Assembly (NCBI GenBank): GCA_900472485.1
Contig: UCII01000011.1
Location: forward strand, 1 to 64,000
DNA: 64,000 bases
Direction: 5' to 3'
Source of the DNA: Hyphomicrobiales bacterium
GTDB taxonomy: Bacteria > Pseudomonadota > Alphaproteobacteria > Rhizobiales > Rhizobiaceae
The notes below the pieces were generated by a model. The model was given only the letters and a program-made list of their open reading frames with translations, was not told the origin of the DNA and did not search any database. A program made the translations under genes and the position numbers. Below, one piece after another: positions 34,059 through 43,896 of this stretch; positions within the stretch are counted from its first letter, which is position 1; each line of letters begins with the position of its first letter.

Positions 34059-35119
34059 CAGGCCCTGACTTCGAAGACCATGTTGAACGGCGTTTCGGTC
34101 GCCTTGCGGAAATGCGAATAACCCGCATCCATGGCAACCTTGCGCAGTTTCAGCTCGCCGGCTTGCGCGCCCAGACCTAGCCCGACTTCCTGCGACAGCG
34201 AGGCCGGTGTACAGATCATCGTTGAAGCCCCGTAGTAGACGCGGCCGACCGGATTGAGATTGTCCTTCAGGCAATCATGCGCAAAGGGCTCGACGATCAT
34301 CCAGGTGCCATCATCGGCGAGGGTTTCCTTGATATGTTTGCCGGCGCCGACAGGGTCGCCCATGTCGTGCAGGCAATCGAACATCGCCACAAGATCGTAG
34401 TCGGCAGCCGGGAAGTCTTTGGCGGTCGCCTGTTCGAACGTGATACGGCCCGCAACGCCTGCCTCCTGCGCCGCAGCTTTTGCTCGTTCGATGGACGGGA
34501 GATGGTAGTCGAAGCCGAAGAAGGTCGAGTTCGGATAGGCTTCTGCCATCAGGATGGTCGAGGCGCCGTGGCCGCAGCCGACATCGGCGACGATCGCGCC
34601 GGCTTCGAGCTTTTCCCGCATGCCGTCGAGCGCCGGTATCCATTCTGCAATGAGATGGCTGTTGTAGCCAGGCCGGAAGAAACGCTCGGTGCCGCGGAAC
34701 AAGCAGGCGCTATGCTCATGCCAGCCGAGGCCGCTGCCGCTCTTGAAGGCGTTGACGACCTTCGGCTCGTCGATCCACATGGATTGAACGACATCGAAAG
34801 CGCCCGCAAAGAAGGCAGGGCTATTTTCCTCCGCGAATACCATTGCCTGTTCCGGTGTCAGGTAGAAACGCTCGGTCTTGTCGTCATAACTGACATAGTC
34901 GGCGGCTGCCTGAGCTGACAGCCATTCGCGCACATAGCGCTCTTTCACACCGACTTTGTCGGCCAAGTCAGCCGAAGTTCTCGGCGTTCCGTCAGCCATG
35001 GCCTTGAACAGGCCCAAATGGTCTCCGAGCGTCACCAACACCCCTGAGACTGCCGCGCCGAGATCGCCGACCAGGCGCCCGACAAGGGCATCGAGTTTCT
35101 GCATATCAGGTTCGCGCAT
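34058..35119 (-). CDS. Class I SAM-dependent methyltransferase with N-terminal winged helix (Rv2258c-like)
   Basis: The 353-residue protein begins with a dimerisation and winged-helix region (LVTLGDHLGLFKAMADGTPRTSADLADKVGVKERYVREWLSAQAA). The SAM-binding motif I IVADVGCGHGASTILMAEAYP follows, then FFGFDYHLPSIERAKAAA and LVAMFDCLHDMGDP. The architecture matches Rv2258c-like methyltransferases that act on small molecules. GGGAGGA precedes ATG 35119. The substrate is unknown, and it may form its own transcription unit. Confidence 0.87.
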   Translation of the reverse strand: MREPDMQKLDALVGRLVGDLGAAVSGVLVTLGDHLGLFKAMADGTPRTSADLADKVGVKERYVREWLSAQAAADYVSYDDKTERFYLTPEQAMVFAEENSPAFFAGAFDVVQSMWIDEPKVVNAFKSGSGLGWHEHSACLFRGTERFFRPGYNSHLIAEWIPALDGMREKLEAGAIVADVGCGHGASTILMAEAYPNSTFFGFDYHLPSIERAKAAAQEAGVAGRITFEQATAKDFPAADYDLVAMFDCLHDMGDPVGAGKHIKETLADDGTWMIVEPFAHDCLKDNLNPVGRVYYGASTMICTPASLSQEVGLGLGAQAGELKLRKVAMDAGYSHFRKATETPFNMVFEVRA

Positions 35120-35303
35120 GACATCCTCCCATCAGAATTGATGCAGCGTTCCGTCACGATGTATTCGGATAGGGAAAGATACTCCCAGGCTGGAGGGCAG
35201 GCAATTACGCCATCCGGCTGAACACGCCGTGCCCTCGCCCTGAAAAGTGGCGCAACCTATTGATGTGATGCGTTATTTTGGAGGCCCAAAAGGGTGCCGC
35301 GTC

Positions 35304-35855
35304 TCAGCCGGCGCGCGCCAGCTCCTTTTCCAAGACCGAGAGCAGGCGCGGATCGTCGGCGGTTACGTCGGGCGCAAAGCGGGCGGCAACCTTGCCGTCG
35401 CGGTCAATCAGGAATTTCTCGAAGTTCCAGACGATGCCGCCATTGTCGCCGGTGTGCAGGCCGCGTTCGGCCAGGCGGGCGCGCATCGGACCGTCGCCGA
35501 TCGTCTCGACGCCGGATGCGATCAGGCTGTCATACAACGGATGACGCTTGTCGCCGGTTACTGCGATCTTGGAGAACATCGGGAACTGCACATCGTAGGT
35601 CAGCGTGCAGAAGTCCAGGATCTCTTTATCGGTGCCCGGCTCCTGGCCCTTGAAATCATTGGCTGGGAAGCCGGCGATGACCAGACCTTCGCCGCGCTTT
35701 TCCTCATAGAGCTTTTCCAGCCCTTCGTACTGCACCGTCAGGCCGCATTTGGACGCGACATTGACGACCATGATGACCTTGCCGCGATAGTCGGCAAGCG
35801 TCGTATCGCTGCCGTCGATCTTCTTTACCGGAATATCGAGCACGTTATCGGTCAT
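35304..35855 (-). CDS. Glutathione peroxidase family protein (thiol peroxidase)
   Basis: This 183-residue thioredoxin-fold enzyme carries the peroxidatic C37 in NVASKCGLTVQYEGLEKLYEE, the FPANDF motif with the conserved Asn region and a Cys in LDFCTLTYDVQFPMF. The W of the usual catalytic triad appears in GGIVWNFEKFLIDRDGK. It reduces hydroperoxides using thiols. ATG 35855 was chosen because GGAG precedes it at good spacing; a GTG three codons upstream is the alternative. Confidence 0.93.
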   Translation of the reverse strand: MTDNVLDIPVKKIDGSDTTLADYRGKVIMVVNVASKCGLTVQYEGLEKLYEEKRGEGLVIAGFPANDFKGQEPGTDKEILDFCTLTYDVQFPMFSKIAVTGDKRHPLYDSLIASGVETIGDGPMRARLAERGLHTGDNGGIVWNFEKFLIDRDGKVAARFAPDVTADDPRLLSVLEKELARAG

Positions 35856-35934
35856 ATCATTCACTCCAGATGAGATGGAAAACAGAATGCCGATATTTGC
35901 CCGGAATTCGGTGGCGTCAAGATCAGAATGCCCC

Positions 35935-37785
35935 TCAGGCGGCCTCTTCCATTCGAACCAAATGGCCCTGCGAGACTTCGCGGTAGTGTCGCGCGGGTGG
36001 CTGATAGCCGACGGGCCGTACCGGGCTCTTCAACTCTTCGACTGCGAGATTGCGCCGGATGCCTCGCCGGGACGGATCCGGCACCGGGACGGCCGCCATC
36101 AGCTTCCTGGTGTAGGGATGCTGCGGATTTTCGAACACCGACGCGCGCGGTCCGATTTCGACGATCTCGCCGAGATACATGACGGCGACCCGATGGCTGA
36201 CGCGCTCGACCACGGCCATGTCGTGCGAGATGAAGAGATAGGAGAGATTGAGGCTCTGCTGCAGATCCATCAGCAGATTGCAGACCTGCGCCTTGATCGA
36301 TACGTCCAGCGCCGAGACGCTTTCGTCCGCGACAATCACCTTCGGATCAAGGGCGAGTGCGCGGGCGATGCAGATGCGCTGGCGCTGGCCGCCTGAGAAT
36401 TCGTGCGGATAGCGGCTCATCATGTCGGCCTTCAGCCCGACGCGTTCCAGAAGATCGGCGGCTTTTTCCCGGGCTTCGGCGCGCGTGCCCAGGCGATGCT
36501 CGATGAAGGGTTCGGCAACGGCAGCGCCGATCGTCATACGCGGATTGAGGCTCGCGAAGGGGTCTTGGAAGATCATCTGGATGCTGCGGCGCATCCGGCG
36601 CAGATCAAGGGTATTGAGCTTCATCACGTCATAGCCGTCGAGGCGAACCTCGCCGGATTTGGGATTGATGAGGCGCATGATGGAGCGCCCCGTCGTCGAC
36701 TTGCCGCAGCCGGATTCACCGACCAGCGACAGCGTTTCCCCTTGCGCAAGATCGAAGGAGACGTTCTCGACTGCATGAATGGCGCCCATCGGACGGGCAA
36801 GCAGGCCACCGCGAAGATCGAAGCGGGTAATCAGGTTCTTCACTTCGAGCACCGGTGTCTTGCCATGATCGACGGTATCCGCGAGCGCCTTCGGTTCGCT
36901 GCGCTCGCCGGTGCTCGCGTCGACGACCGGGAAGCGCAGCGGCTGCGGCTGGTCCTTCATCGAGCCGAGGCGCGGCACGGCTGACAGCAGGGCGCGGGTA
37001 TAAGGATGCTGGCCGCGATGAAAGATATCGTCGGTCTTGCCGGTCTCCACCGCTTCGCCGCGATACATAACGATGGTGCGATCGGAGATTTCGGCAACAA
37101 CGCCCATGTCGTGGGTGATAAAGAGGACGGACATGCCTTCCTCTTCCTGCAGTACCTTGATGAGATCGAGGATCTGGCCCTGGATTGTCACGTCGAGCGC
37201 GGTCGTCGGCTCATCGGCGATCAGCAGTTTCGGCCGGCTGGCGAGCGCCATCGCAATCATCACGCGCTGGCGCATACCGCCGGAAAATTGGTGCGGATAT
37301 TCGTTGAAGCGCGAGGACGCGTTGGGGATGCGCACCTTTTCCAGAAGGCGGATCGTTTCGGCTTTTGCCTCCGCCTTGGAAATATTGCCATGGCAGGTCA
37401 AAGCCTCGGAAATCTGCCGGCCGATGGTGAAGATCGGATTGAGTGAGGTCATCGGCTCCTGGAAGATCATTGCGACATCCTTGCCGCGCACCTTTCGCAT
37501 CTCCGCCTCCGGTAGTGCCAGAAGATCGCGGCCGTTGAGCCTGACCGCACCCTCGATGCGGCTGCTGGCTCTGGCGAGCAGGCGCATGATGGAGAGCGAG
37601 GTCACGCTCTTGCCGGAGCCGCTTTCGCCGACGATGGCGACCGTCTCTCCCGGCATGACATCGAAGGAAATGTCCTTCACGACCTTGCGCCACTCGCCAT
37701 CGACGAGAAACGAGGTGGTGAGATTGGAGACGGAAAGGACTGACTGGGTGCCTGGACTGGCCGTTGGAGCTGCAATGGTCGGCAT
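35935..37785 (-). CDS. Fused dipeptide/oligopeptide ABC transporter ATP-binding protein (DppDF/GsiA-like)
   Basis: This 616-residue protein has two complete ATPase domains. The first has Walker [12 protein letters not shown] and signature [15 protein letters not shown]; the second has [11 protein letters not shown] and [15 protein letters not shown]. Both have intact Walker B ([12 protein letters not shown] and [12 protein letters not shown]). Each ends in an oligopeptide-type tail ([11 protein letters not shown] and [11 protein letters not shown]). AAGGGAA precedes ATG 37785. It is the last gene of the GntR-headed peptide operon and powers the DppBC-like permeases. The fused arrangement resembles the glutathione importer GsiA. 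Confidence 0.94.
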   Translation of the reverse strand: MPTIAAPTASPGTQSVLSVSNLTTSFLVDGEWRKVVKDISFDVMPGETVAIVGESGSGKSVTSLSIMRLLARASSRIEGAVRLNGRDLLALPEAEMRKVRGKDVAMIFQEPMTSLNPIFTIGRQISEALTCHGNISKAEAKAETIRLLEKVRIPNASSRFNEYPHQFSGGMRQRVMIAMALASRPKLLIADEPTTALDVTIQGQILDLIKVLQEEEGMSVLFITHDMGVVAEISDRTIVMYRGEAVETGKTDDIFHRGQHPYTRALLSAVPRLGSMKDQPQPLRFPVVDASTGERSEPKALADTVDHGKTPVLEVKNLITRFDLRGGLLARPMGAIHAVENVSFDLAQGETLSLVGESGCGKSTTGRSIMRLINPKSGEVRLDGYDVMKLNTLDLRRMRRSIQMIFQDPFASLNPRMTIGAAVAEPFIEHRLGTRAEAREKAADLLERVGLKADMMSRYPHEFSGGQRQRICIARALALDPKVIVADESVSALDVSIKAQVCNLLMDLQQSLNLSYLFISHDMAVVERVSHRVAVMYLGEIVEIGPRASVFENPQHPYTRKLMAAVPVPDPSRRGIRRNLAVEELKSPVRPVGYQPPARHYREVSQGHLVRMEEAA

Positions 37786-37835
37786 GACGTTCCCTTTTAT
37801 GATTTTACCATTGGTCAGGCTTCAAGTGAGGTTGC

Positions 37836-38594
37836 TCACGACGGAGCTGCCATCGTCGCATGGGAGGCCGAGGGTTGGCCTTCGGCCATCCTTTTGGCCT
37901 CAAGCGCCGCGATCTTCTCGTCGATCTCGCGGCGGTCGATCATGCCGCTAGGGTTCTGTCGCGTCGGCATGGTTTCTGCGACATGCAAATAGCGCTCCTG
38001 CGCAACTGCATAGAGCCGTTCGAGTTCGGCGAGCGGATCGGCACTGTCGTCGACACGAATGTTCAGCCAGGCATAATCCTGGTCGCGGTGGATGACGAGT
38101 GCTGCCGATTGCTTGCCACGCTTATCCCCGCCTGCATCTTCGCCCGCCCGCATGGCTTCGAGCAGCCGTTCGGCGAGTGGTTTGCCTGCGGTTTTCTTAA
38201 AGGTCGCAAGCGTTTTCGCAATCACCTGCGGGCCGGCCAGCATGTTGCCGGCCACCGATACATTGTCGTCGACCAGATGCCCCGCCCAATCGATACACTT
38301 GGCGCCGGTAAAGGCGGCGTTGTTACCCTTGTTGTCGATCAGGTGAAATTGCCGCTGCTCGCGGCCTTCGTCACGGGCGCTCAGCGTTTCAAGAATTTCA
38401 TGGGGCGCGTGACCGGATGCCAGCATCGCAAGTCCGTCAATGCCGTAAAGCGGGCTGGCAAAGGCCTGCGTCGCAACCGCGCCGATGCCGCCGCGAATAT
38501 GCGGCACGATGCTGCCGACGGCAAAGAAGCGGGTAGCGACGGCGATGGCGAGATTACCGGTTCCGGGTTCTCTAGCAACGATCGACCAGGTCAT
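37836..38594 (-). CDS. DUF1028 domain-containing Ntn-hydrolase-like protein
   Basis: The 252-residue protein begins TWSIVAREPGTGNLAIAVATRFFAVGSIVPHIRGGIGAVATQAFASP, characteristic of DUF1028. The family is regarded as related to Ntn hydrolases. Further conserved parts are HLIDNKGNNAAFTGAKCIDWAGHLVDDNVSVAGNML. It lies between the gamma-glutamyltransferase and ATPase genes of the peptide operon, 5 bases after the former. The likely role is amide-bond hydrolysis on the same imported compounds; this is inference from context. Confidence 0.88.
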   Translation of the reverse strand: MTWSIVAREPGTGNLAIAVATRFFAVGSIVPHIRGGIGAVATQAFASPLYGIDGLAMLASGHAPHEILETLSARDEGREQRQFHLIDNKGNNAAFTGAKCIDWAGHLVDDNVSVAGNMLAGPQVIAKTLATFKKTAGKPLAERLLEAMRAGEDAGGDKRGKQSAALVIHRDQDYAWLNIRVDDSADPLAELERLYAVAQERYLHVAETMPTRQNPSGMIDRREIDEKIAALEAKRMAEGQPSASHATMAAPS

Positions 38595-38599
38595 CGGCC

Positions 38600-40387
38600 C
38601 TATCTCCCGATAGCGTAGGCTTGCATCAAACGCGGAGTCGCTGCAGCGCGCAATAGACCATCCGCGTCACGCCGCGCTGCGGTGAGGCGACCCACGGTCC
38701 ATTCCGGTGCGACGGTCAGCTGATGGCCCTTCTTGCGCAGCGTATCCAGCACCTCGGCGCTGAAATTCGCCTCTGCCGTCAGGCCGCCCGGCTCGCGTGT
38801 GCGCGGATAAAAGGAGCTTGGGAAATGCGTGCTATGGAATAGCGGCTTGTCGATCGCTTCCTGGAGATTCAGCCCATGATGGACATAGCGCAGGAAGAAG
38901 GAGAGCTGCCACTGCTCCTGCTGATCGCCGCCCGGCGTGCCGAAGGCGAGCGTCGGGCGTCCTTCATACAGCGCTATCGTCGGGGTCAACGTCGTGCGCG
39001 GCCGCTTGCCCGGCGCAAGTGAAGAGGGCAGGCCGGGTTGCAGCCAGAACATCTGGGCGCGGGAATTGAGGCAGAAGCCGAGACCCGGAATGATCGGCGA
39101 GGATTGCAGCCAGCCGCCGGATGGCGTGACCGCGACCATGTTGCCTTCTCGGTCGATGACATCGATATGCACGGTGTCGCCGCGCTTCTCGGTAAGATGC
39201 GACATCGTCGGCTCGTAGACTGCGCCGCTCTTGGCTTCCGGCGCGTCGAGCATCGCCATTGTGAGATCGTACTGGCTTTCAAAGCCGGGCAGCTTACCGG
39301 GGCGCAAGGCAAGCGATGCCTCAGGCGAAATCAGCCGGTGGCGCTCGTCGGCATAGGCGTCCGACAGCAGGGTTTCGAGCGGCACGTTCGTGAAATTCGG
39401 GTCACCGTAATAGACCTCACGGTCGGCAAAGGCGAGTTTCATGGCCTCAGTGACGGTGTGGACGAAATCGGCTCCGGCGGGGTTCATCGCGGCCAGATCG
39501 AAACCCTTTAGCAGTGCCAACGTTTGGAGGAAGACGGGTCCCTGGCCCCACGGACCGATCTTGGCGACCGTCCAGCCGTGATAGTCATAGGTCAGCGGCT
39601 CTTCGATCGTAGCCTGCCAATTGGCCATGTCATCCGCAGTCAACACTCCCTTGTGGCGGGTGCCACTCGCATCCATGACCTCGGTCTTGCTGACATAGCT
39701 GTCGATCGCTTCAGCGACGAAGCCGCGGTAATAGGCATCGCGTGCAGCTTCGATCTGCGCTTCGCGATCGCTCTTGCTTTCCGCTTCGGCGACGACCCGC
39801 TTCCAGGTTTCGGCAAGCACCGGGTTCTTGAAGTTGGACCAGGGTTCGGGCGCTGCTCCCCCCGGAAGCCAGGTCTCGTAGGAGGTCGGCCATTCCTTGC
39901 GGTAGAAATCGGCAAGTCCTGCGATGGTGGCGGAGACGCGCGGCAGGACCGGGTGGCCTTTTTCGGCATAATGGATCGCCGGTTCCAGCACGTCGCGGAC
40001 GGTCAGCCGGCCATAATCGCGCAGCATCAGCATCCAGCCGTCGAAGGAGCCGGGGATGACGGTGGCGAGCAGCCCATCGCCGGGAATGAGCTTCAGCCCC
40101 TCCCGCGTGTAGTGCTCGATCGTTGCACCGGCCGGCGCTGGCCCCTGGGCGCAGATGACCTCGATCTTGTCCTTCTTCTTCGAATAGAGGATGGCCGGCA
40201 TGTCGCCGCCCGGCCCGCAGAGATGCGGCTCGACGATCTGCAGCACGAAGCCGGTCGCAACGGCGGCGTCGAAGGCATTGCCGCCCTTTTCGAGAACACT
40301 CATGCCGACAGCGGATGCGATCCAGTGAGTAGACGTGACGACGCCGAAGGTGCCGAGGATTTCGGGGCGGGTGGTGAATGCGGTCAT
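38600..40387 (-). CDS. Gamma-glutamyltransferase (paralogue 2), predicted cytosolic
   Basis: The protein (595 residues from ATG 40387) has the full family pattern: SVLEKGGNAFDAAVATGFVLQIVEPHLCGPGGD, the autoprocessing nucleophile Thr405 in RGDTVHIDVIDREGNMVAVTPSGG, and the oxyanion and substrate segment FGTPGGDQQEQ. No signal peptide is visible, unlike periplasmic E. coli GGT, so it should cut gamma-glutamyl peptides after import by the adjacent ABC system. ATG 40387 has AAGGA at useful spacing; ATG 40396 and ATG 40414 (overlapping the permease stop as ATGA) are alternatives. Confidence 0.9.
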   Translation of the reverse strand: MTAFTTRPEILGTFGVVTSTHWIASAVGMSVLEKGGNAFDAAVATGFVLQIVEPHLCGPGGDMPAILYSKKKDKIEVICAQGPAPAGATIEHYTREGLKLIPGDGLLATVIPGSFDGWMLMLRDYGRLTVRDVLEPAIHYAEKGHPVLPRVSATIAGLADFYRKEWPTSYETWLPGGAAPEPWSNFKNPVLAETWKRVVAEAESKSDREAQIEAARDAYYRGFVAEAIDSYVSKTEVMDASGTRHKGVLTADDMANWQATIEEPLTYDYHGWTVAKIGPWGQGPVFLQTLALLKGFDLAAMNPAGADFVHTVTEAMKLAFADREVYYGDPNFTNVPLETLLSDAYADERHRLISPEASLALRPGKLPGFESQYDLTMAMLDAPEAKSGAVYEPTMSHLTEKRGDTVHIDVIDREGNMVAVTPSGGWLQSSPIIPGLGFCLNSRAQMFWLQPGLPSSLAPGKRPRTTLTPTIALYEGRPTLAFGTPGGDQQEQWQLSFFLRYVHHGLNLQEAIDKPLFHSTHFPSSFYPRTREPGGLTAEANFSAEVLDTLRKKGHQLTVAPEWTVGRLTAARRDADGLLRAAATPRLMQAYAIGR

Positions 40388-40410
40388 TGGGGGCATCCTT
40401 TTGAGTTTAT

Positions 40411-41289
40411 TCATGCTTCGCGCGGGTCGAGCGCATCGCGCAAGCCGTCGCCGAGGAGATTGAAGCCGATCACGACGAGAAAAATGGCGGCACCCGGCCA
40501 CATGGCCATCCAGGGCGCCTGTTCGAGATAATTCTTGGCGACGTTGAGCATCGAACCCCAGCTCGGGGCAGGCGGCTGCTGGCCGAGGCCGAGGAAGGAG
40601 AGGCTGGCCTCTGCGATGATGGCGGTCGCGATGGTGAGTGTTGCCTGCACGAGGATTGGCGCGAAGACGTTGGGCAGGATATAGCGGGTGATGATGCTGA
40701 AATGGGTGAGACCGATCGATCGGGCGCCCTCGACATAATCCTCCGTCTTGACCGCCAGCACCTGGCCGCGCGTCAACCGTACGAAAACGGGCGTTGCCGA
40801 AAGCCCGATCGCGATCATCGCATTGGTGAGGCTCGGGCCGAGGAAGGCGGCAAGCGCAATGGCGGTGATGAGGAACGGCATCGCCAGGAAGGCTTCGGTG
40901 ATGCGCGAGATGATCTGATCGATCCAGCCGCCATAGTAACCCGAGATCAGGCCGAAGGGCACACCGATCGCAACCGCGATGGCAACCGAGAAGACGCCGG
41001 CCATCAAGGACGCACGCGCGCCCCAGATCATGCGGGAGAGAATGTCCCTGCCGAGATCGTCGGTGCCGAGCCAGTGCGCGGCCGATGGCGCCTTGCGGAT
41101 TGCCGACCAGCTGGTAGCGACCGGATCCGGGATCGGCAGCAATGGTGCGAGGGCAGCGAGCACGGTAAAGAACAGGATGATCGCAAGCCCGACCAGTGCC
41201 CCCTTGTTGGCTCGCAGCTTGCGCCAGGCCCGGTTGGGAGCACGCTTGACCGAGGCGCTTGCGGCAGTCACCTGAACGATTGTGCTCAT
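40411..41289 (-). CDS. Peptide ABC transporter permease (DppC type)
   Basis: This 292-residue permease has the DppC N-terminus (WRKLRANKGALVGLAIILFFTVLAALAPLLP), the SAAHWLGTDDLGRDILSRMIWGARASL motif and the EAA loop VEGARSIGLTHFSIITRYILPNVFAPILVQ. ATG 41289 overlaps the stop of the partner permease (ATGA); a longer frame upstream crosses that gene and is false. It forms a heterodimer with the DppB-type protein. Confidence 0.93.
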   Translation of the reverse strand: MSTIVQVTAASASVKRAPNRAWRKLRANKGALVGLAIILFFTVLAALAPLLPIPDPVATSWSAIRKAPSAAHWLGTDDLGRDILSRMIWGARASLMAGVFSVAIAVAIGVPFGLISGYYGGWIDQIISRITEAFLAMPFLITAIALAAFLGPSLTNAMIAIGLSATPVFVRLTRGQVLAVKTEDYVEGARSIGLTHFSIITRYILPNVFAPILVQATLTIATAIIAEASLSFLGLGQQPPAPSWGSMLNVAKNYLEQAPWMAMWPGAAIFLVVIGFNLLGDGLRDALDPREA

Positions 41290-42233
41290 AGGGCCGCCCT
41301 CATGCGTGGATTGAGGACGACATAGAGAATGTCGGCAATGAGGTTCATGGCGATGAAGCCGACGGCGGTGCAGAGCACCACGCCCTGGACGACGGCGTAA
41401 TCCCGGTTGAAGACAGCATCGACAATCAGCTTGCCGAAGCCGGGAATGGTGAATATCTGCTCGGTCAGAACGGCACCGGCCAGGAGCTCTCCGAACAGCA
41501 GAGCGCTGACTGTCACGACCGGCAGGATGGCGTTGCGGAAGCTGTGCTGCAGCACGACGGCCGTTTCCGGCAGGCCCTTGGCGCGGGCCGTGCGGATATA
41601 GTCGGCACTGAGCACACTCAGCATCGACGAACGCGTGTGGCGCATCAAGGTAGCCGCCAGTGCATTGCCGAGCACGAAGGACGGCATCAGCATCGTCTGG
41701 ATCGAGCGCCATGGATCTTCGAAGAAAGGTTGGTATCCCGAAGCCGGCAACCAATGCAGCTTCACCGAGACCAGCAGGATCAGCATGATGCCGAGCCAGA
41801 AGTTCGGCACCGACAGGCCGCACAGGGCAACGATATTGGCAAGAAAATCGATGAAGGTATTTTTCTTCACCGCCGCCGATATGCCCATGGGAATGCCGAT
41901 GGCAAAAGCGAAGATCATCGACATCACGGCAAGCTGAATGGTGACCGGCAGTTTTTCGGCAACGAGCGTCAGCACCGGCTGATTGGTGCGCAGCGAAACG
42001 CCGAGATCACCCCTGGCAACGCCCTGCAGCCAGTAGCCATATTGATAGATGACTGGGTCGTTCAGGCGATATTTCTCGCGCAGCAGCTCCAGCACCTGCG
42101 GATCGCGCTCCTCGCCGGCCATGGCAAGCACCGGATCACCCGGCAGCAGCTTCTGCAGCGAGAATACGAAGATCGAAATGATCAGCAGCGTCGGTATCGC
42201 GACGAGCAGCCTCTTTCCGATATAGCTATACAT
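41286..42233 (-). CDS. Peptide ABC transporter permease (DppB type)
   Basis: This 315-residue permease has the DppB hallmarks: MYSYIGKRLLVAIPTLLIISIFVFSL at the start, LLPGDPVLAMAGEE, LREKYRLNDPVIYQYGYWLQGVARGDLGVSL and the EAA loop IRTARAKGLPETAVVLQHSFRNAILPVV. It lies 70 bases downstream of the binding-protein gene and overlaps the DppC-type gene. Confidence 0.93.
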   Translation of the reverse strand: MYSYIGKRLLVAIPTLLIISIFVFSLQKLLPGDPVLAMAGEERDPQVLELLREKYRLNDPVIYQYGYWLQGVARGDLGVSLRTNQPVLTLVAEKLPVTIQLAVMSMIFAFAIGIPMGISAAVKKNTFIDFLANIVALCGLSVPNFWLGIMLILLVSVKLHWLPASGYQPFFEDPWRSIQTMLMPSFVLGNALAATLMRHTRSSMLSVLSADYIRTARAKGLPETAVVLQHSFRNAILPVVTVSALLFGELLAGAVLTEQIFTIPGFGKLIVDAVFNRDYAVVQGVVLCTAVGFIAMNLIADILYVVLNPRMRAAL

Positions 42234-42303
42234 GGGCAGATCCTTGCCGCGATGTCGAATATGAAAGGGCCATGCAGGAAGGAGCCCGCATGGCGCTAGT
42301 CGC

Positions 42304-43812
42304 TCAGCTATTCTTCTTCACGCCAACGAGACGGATCATGCCATCCGGGGAGGGCACGAAGCCAGATACCTTCTTGTTGTAGGCCCAGATCCAGGCCTGA
42401 TGCCCGAGGAAAATGATCGGCAGGTCCTGGCTGAGGATCGCCTCTGCAGCGTCGTATTTCTGCTTGCGTACGGCATTGTCCTGCGACTGGCGTGCCTCCA
42501 GCAGCAGCTTGTCGACTTCCGGATTGCTGTATTTGGAATCGTTAAGGCCGGCTCCAGTCGTCACAAACTGCTGGATGTTGCCATCCGGATCGGAGCGGCC
42601 GGACCAGTCGGAGCGGCTGAGCTGATAATTGCCGCTCGACTGCGCGTCGAGCAGGGTTGCGAATTCGGTTGTCTTCAGCGTCACGTCGAAGCCGGCTTCG
42701 GCAACCATCGACTGGACGATCTGCATCATCTGCATCGAAACCGGATTGTTGGTGACGGCGAGCTCCACCGGGATGCGGTCGAAGCCGGCTTCCTTGACCA
42801 GCGCCTTGGCCTTGTCGATATCGCGAGCGGGCACCGGAATATCCTTGTCGAACCAGGGGCTGTTCGGTGCGAACGGCTGATTGCCGGCAAGTCCGGTGCC
42901 ATCGAAGACGATCTGCATGGCGGCTTCGCGATCGATCGCCAGCGAGAAAGCCTGGCGCAGGCGCTTGTCTTTGCCCATCGGATTGTCGGCGCGAGCGCCG
43001 TTGCCGATATTGGCGTAGACTCCCAGCCAGCCGGTGCCGACAGCATCGGCGTAGACCAGATTGGGATCGCTCTTGACCGTGCCGGCATCGGATGCCGCCA
43101 CGCGCTCGATCATGTCGAGATCGCCGGAGCGCAGGTTAGCGAGGCGCACCGTCGTGTCGGGGATCGGCAGATAAGTCACCTTATCGATGAAGATCTTGTC
43201 CTTGTTCCAGTAATCCTGGAACTTCTCCAGCACGATGCGGTCCTGCTGCACGCGCTCGACGAATTTGAACGGGCCGGAGCAGACGGGATGATCGCCGAAT
43301 TTGGCGCCGGCAGCCTTTGCCGCCGTTGGCGAGACCATCATGCCGGAACGGTCGGAAAGCTGCGCAAGCAGCGTGACGTCAGGCGCCTTCAGGGTGAAGG
43401 TGGCTTCGTACTCGCCGGATGCTTCGACCTTGGCAACGGAGGAAAGTTCGCTCTTGCGACGTGATTCCGGCATGGTTTGATAGCGCTGGATGTTGTCGAC
43501 AACAGCTTGCGCATTGAACGGTGTGCCGTCTTGGAATTTCACGCCTTGGCGCAGCTGCATGACGAGCTGCTTGCCGTCGGCGGACCATTTCCAGGATGTG
43601 GCAAGCTGCGGTACGAACTGCAGGTCCGGTGTTACGTCGACGAGCTTGTCGCAGAGTGCGGTATAGACGATGCGGCCGACGAAGGTGCGGGATTGCGCGG
43701 GGTCCAGCGCATCGGCATCGTCCTGCAGGCCGATCTTGAGTTCGACGGCTAGGGACGGCAGCGCGATCAGGGCGCCGGCGGCAAGCGATGCCAGGAATTG
43801 GGCGATCTTCAT
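42304..43812 (-). CDS. Peptide ABC transporter periplasmic binding protein (DppA/GsiB type)
   Basis: A Sec signal (MKIAQFLASLAAGALIALPSLA) precedes an SBP family 5 fold: LKIGLQDDADALDPAQSRTFVGRIVYTALCDKLVDVTPD, then KFQDGTPFNAQAVVDNIQRY and RLRQAFSLAIDREAAMQIVFDG. Length 502 is usual. AGGAGA precedes ATG 43812. It is the first structural gene after the GntR regulator and determines which peptide enters. The neighbouring gamma-glutamyltransferase points to gamma-glutamyl peptides, including glutathione-like ones, but that is inference. Confidence 0.92.
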   Translation of the reverse strand: MKIAQFLASLAAGALIALPSLAVELKIGLQDDADALDPAQSRTFVGRIVYTALCDKLVDVTPDLQFVPQLATSWKWSADGKQLVMQLRQGVKFQDGTPFNAQAVVDNIQRYQTMPESRRKSELSSVAKVEASGEYEATFTLKAPDVTLLAQLSDRSGMMVSPTAAKAAGAKFGDHPVCSGPFKFVERVQQDRIVLEKFQDYWNKDKIFIDKVTYLPIPDTTVRLANLRSGDLDMIERVAASDAGTVKSDPNLVYADAVGTGWLGVYANIGNGARADNPMGKDKRLRQAFSLAIDREAAMQIVFDGTGLAGNQPFAPNSPWFDKDIPVPARDIDKAKALVKEAGFDRIPVELAVTNNPVSMQMMQIVQSMVAEAGFDVTLKTTEFATLLDAQSSGNYQLSRSDWSGRSDPDGNIQQFVTTGAGLNDSKYSNPEVDKLLLEARQSQDNAVRKQKYDAAEAILSQDLPIIFLGHQAWIWAYNKKVSGFVPSPDGMIRLVGVKKNS

Positions 43813-43896
43813 TCTGTTCTCCTGTTTATCGTTTTCGTTCTTTGCAGTCTCGACCGGTTTCCTCTCCGGTCGTGGCGGCGCAGGCCGGCTTTTGGG

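Noticed and set aside
40411..41823. Extended DppC-type permease of 470 residues
   Set aside because: The extension lies over the DppB-type gene; ATG 41289 with an ATGA overlap gives the normal 292 residues.
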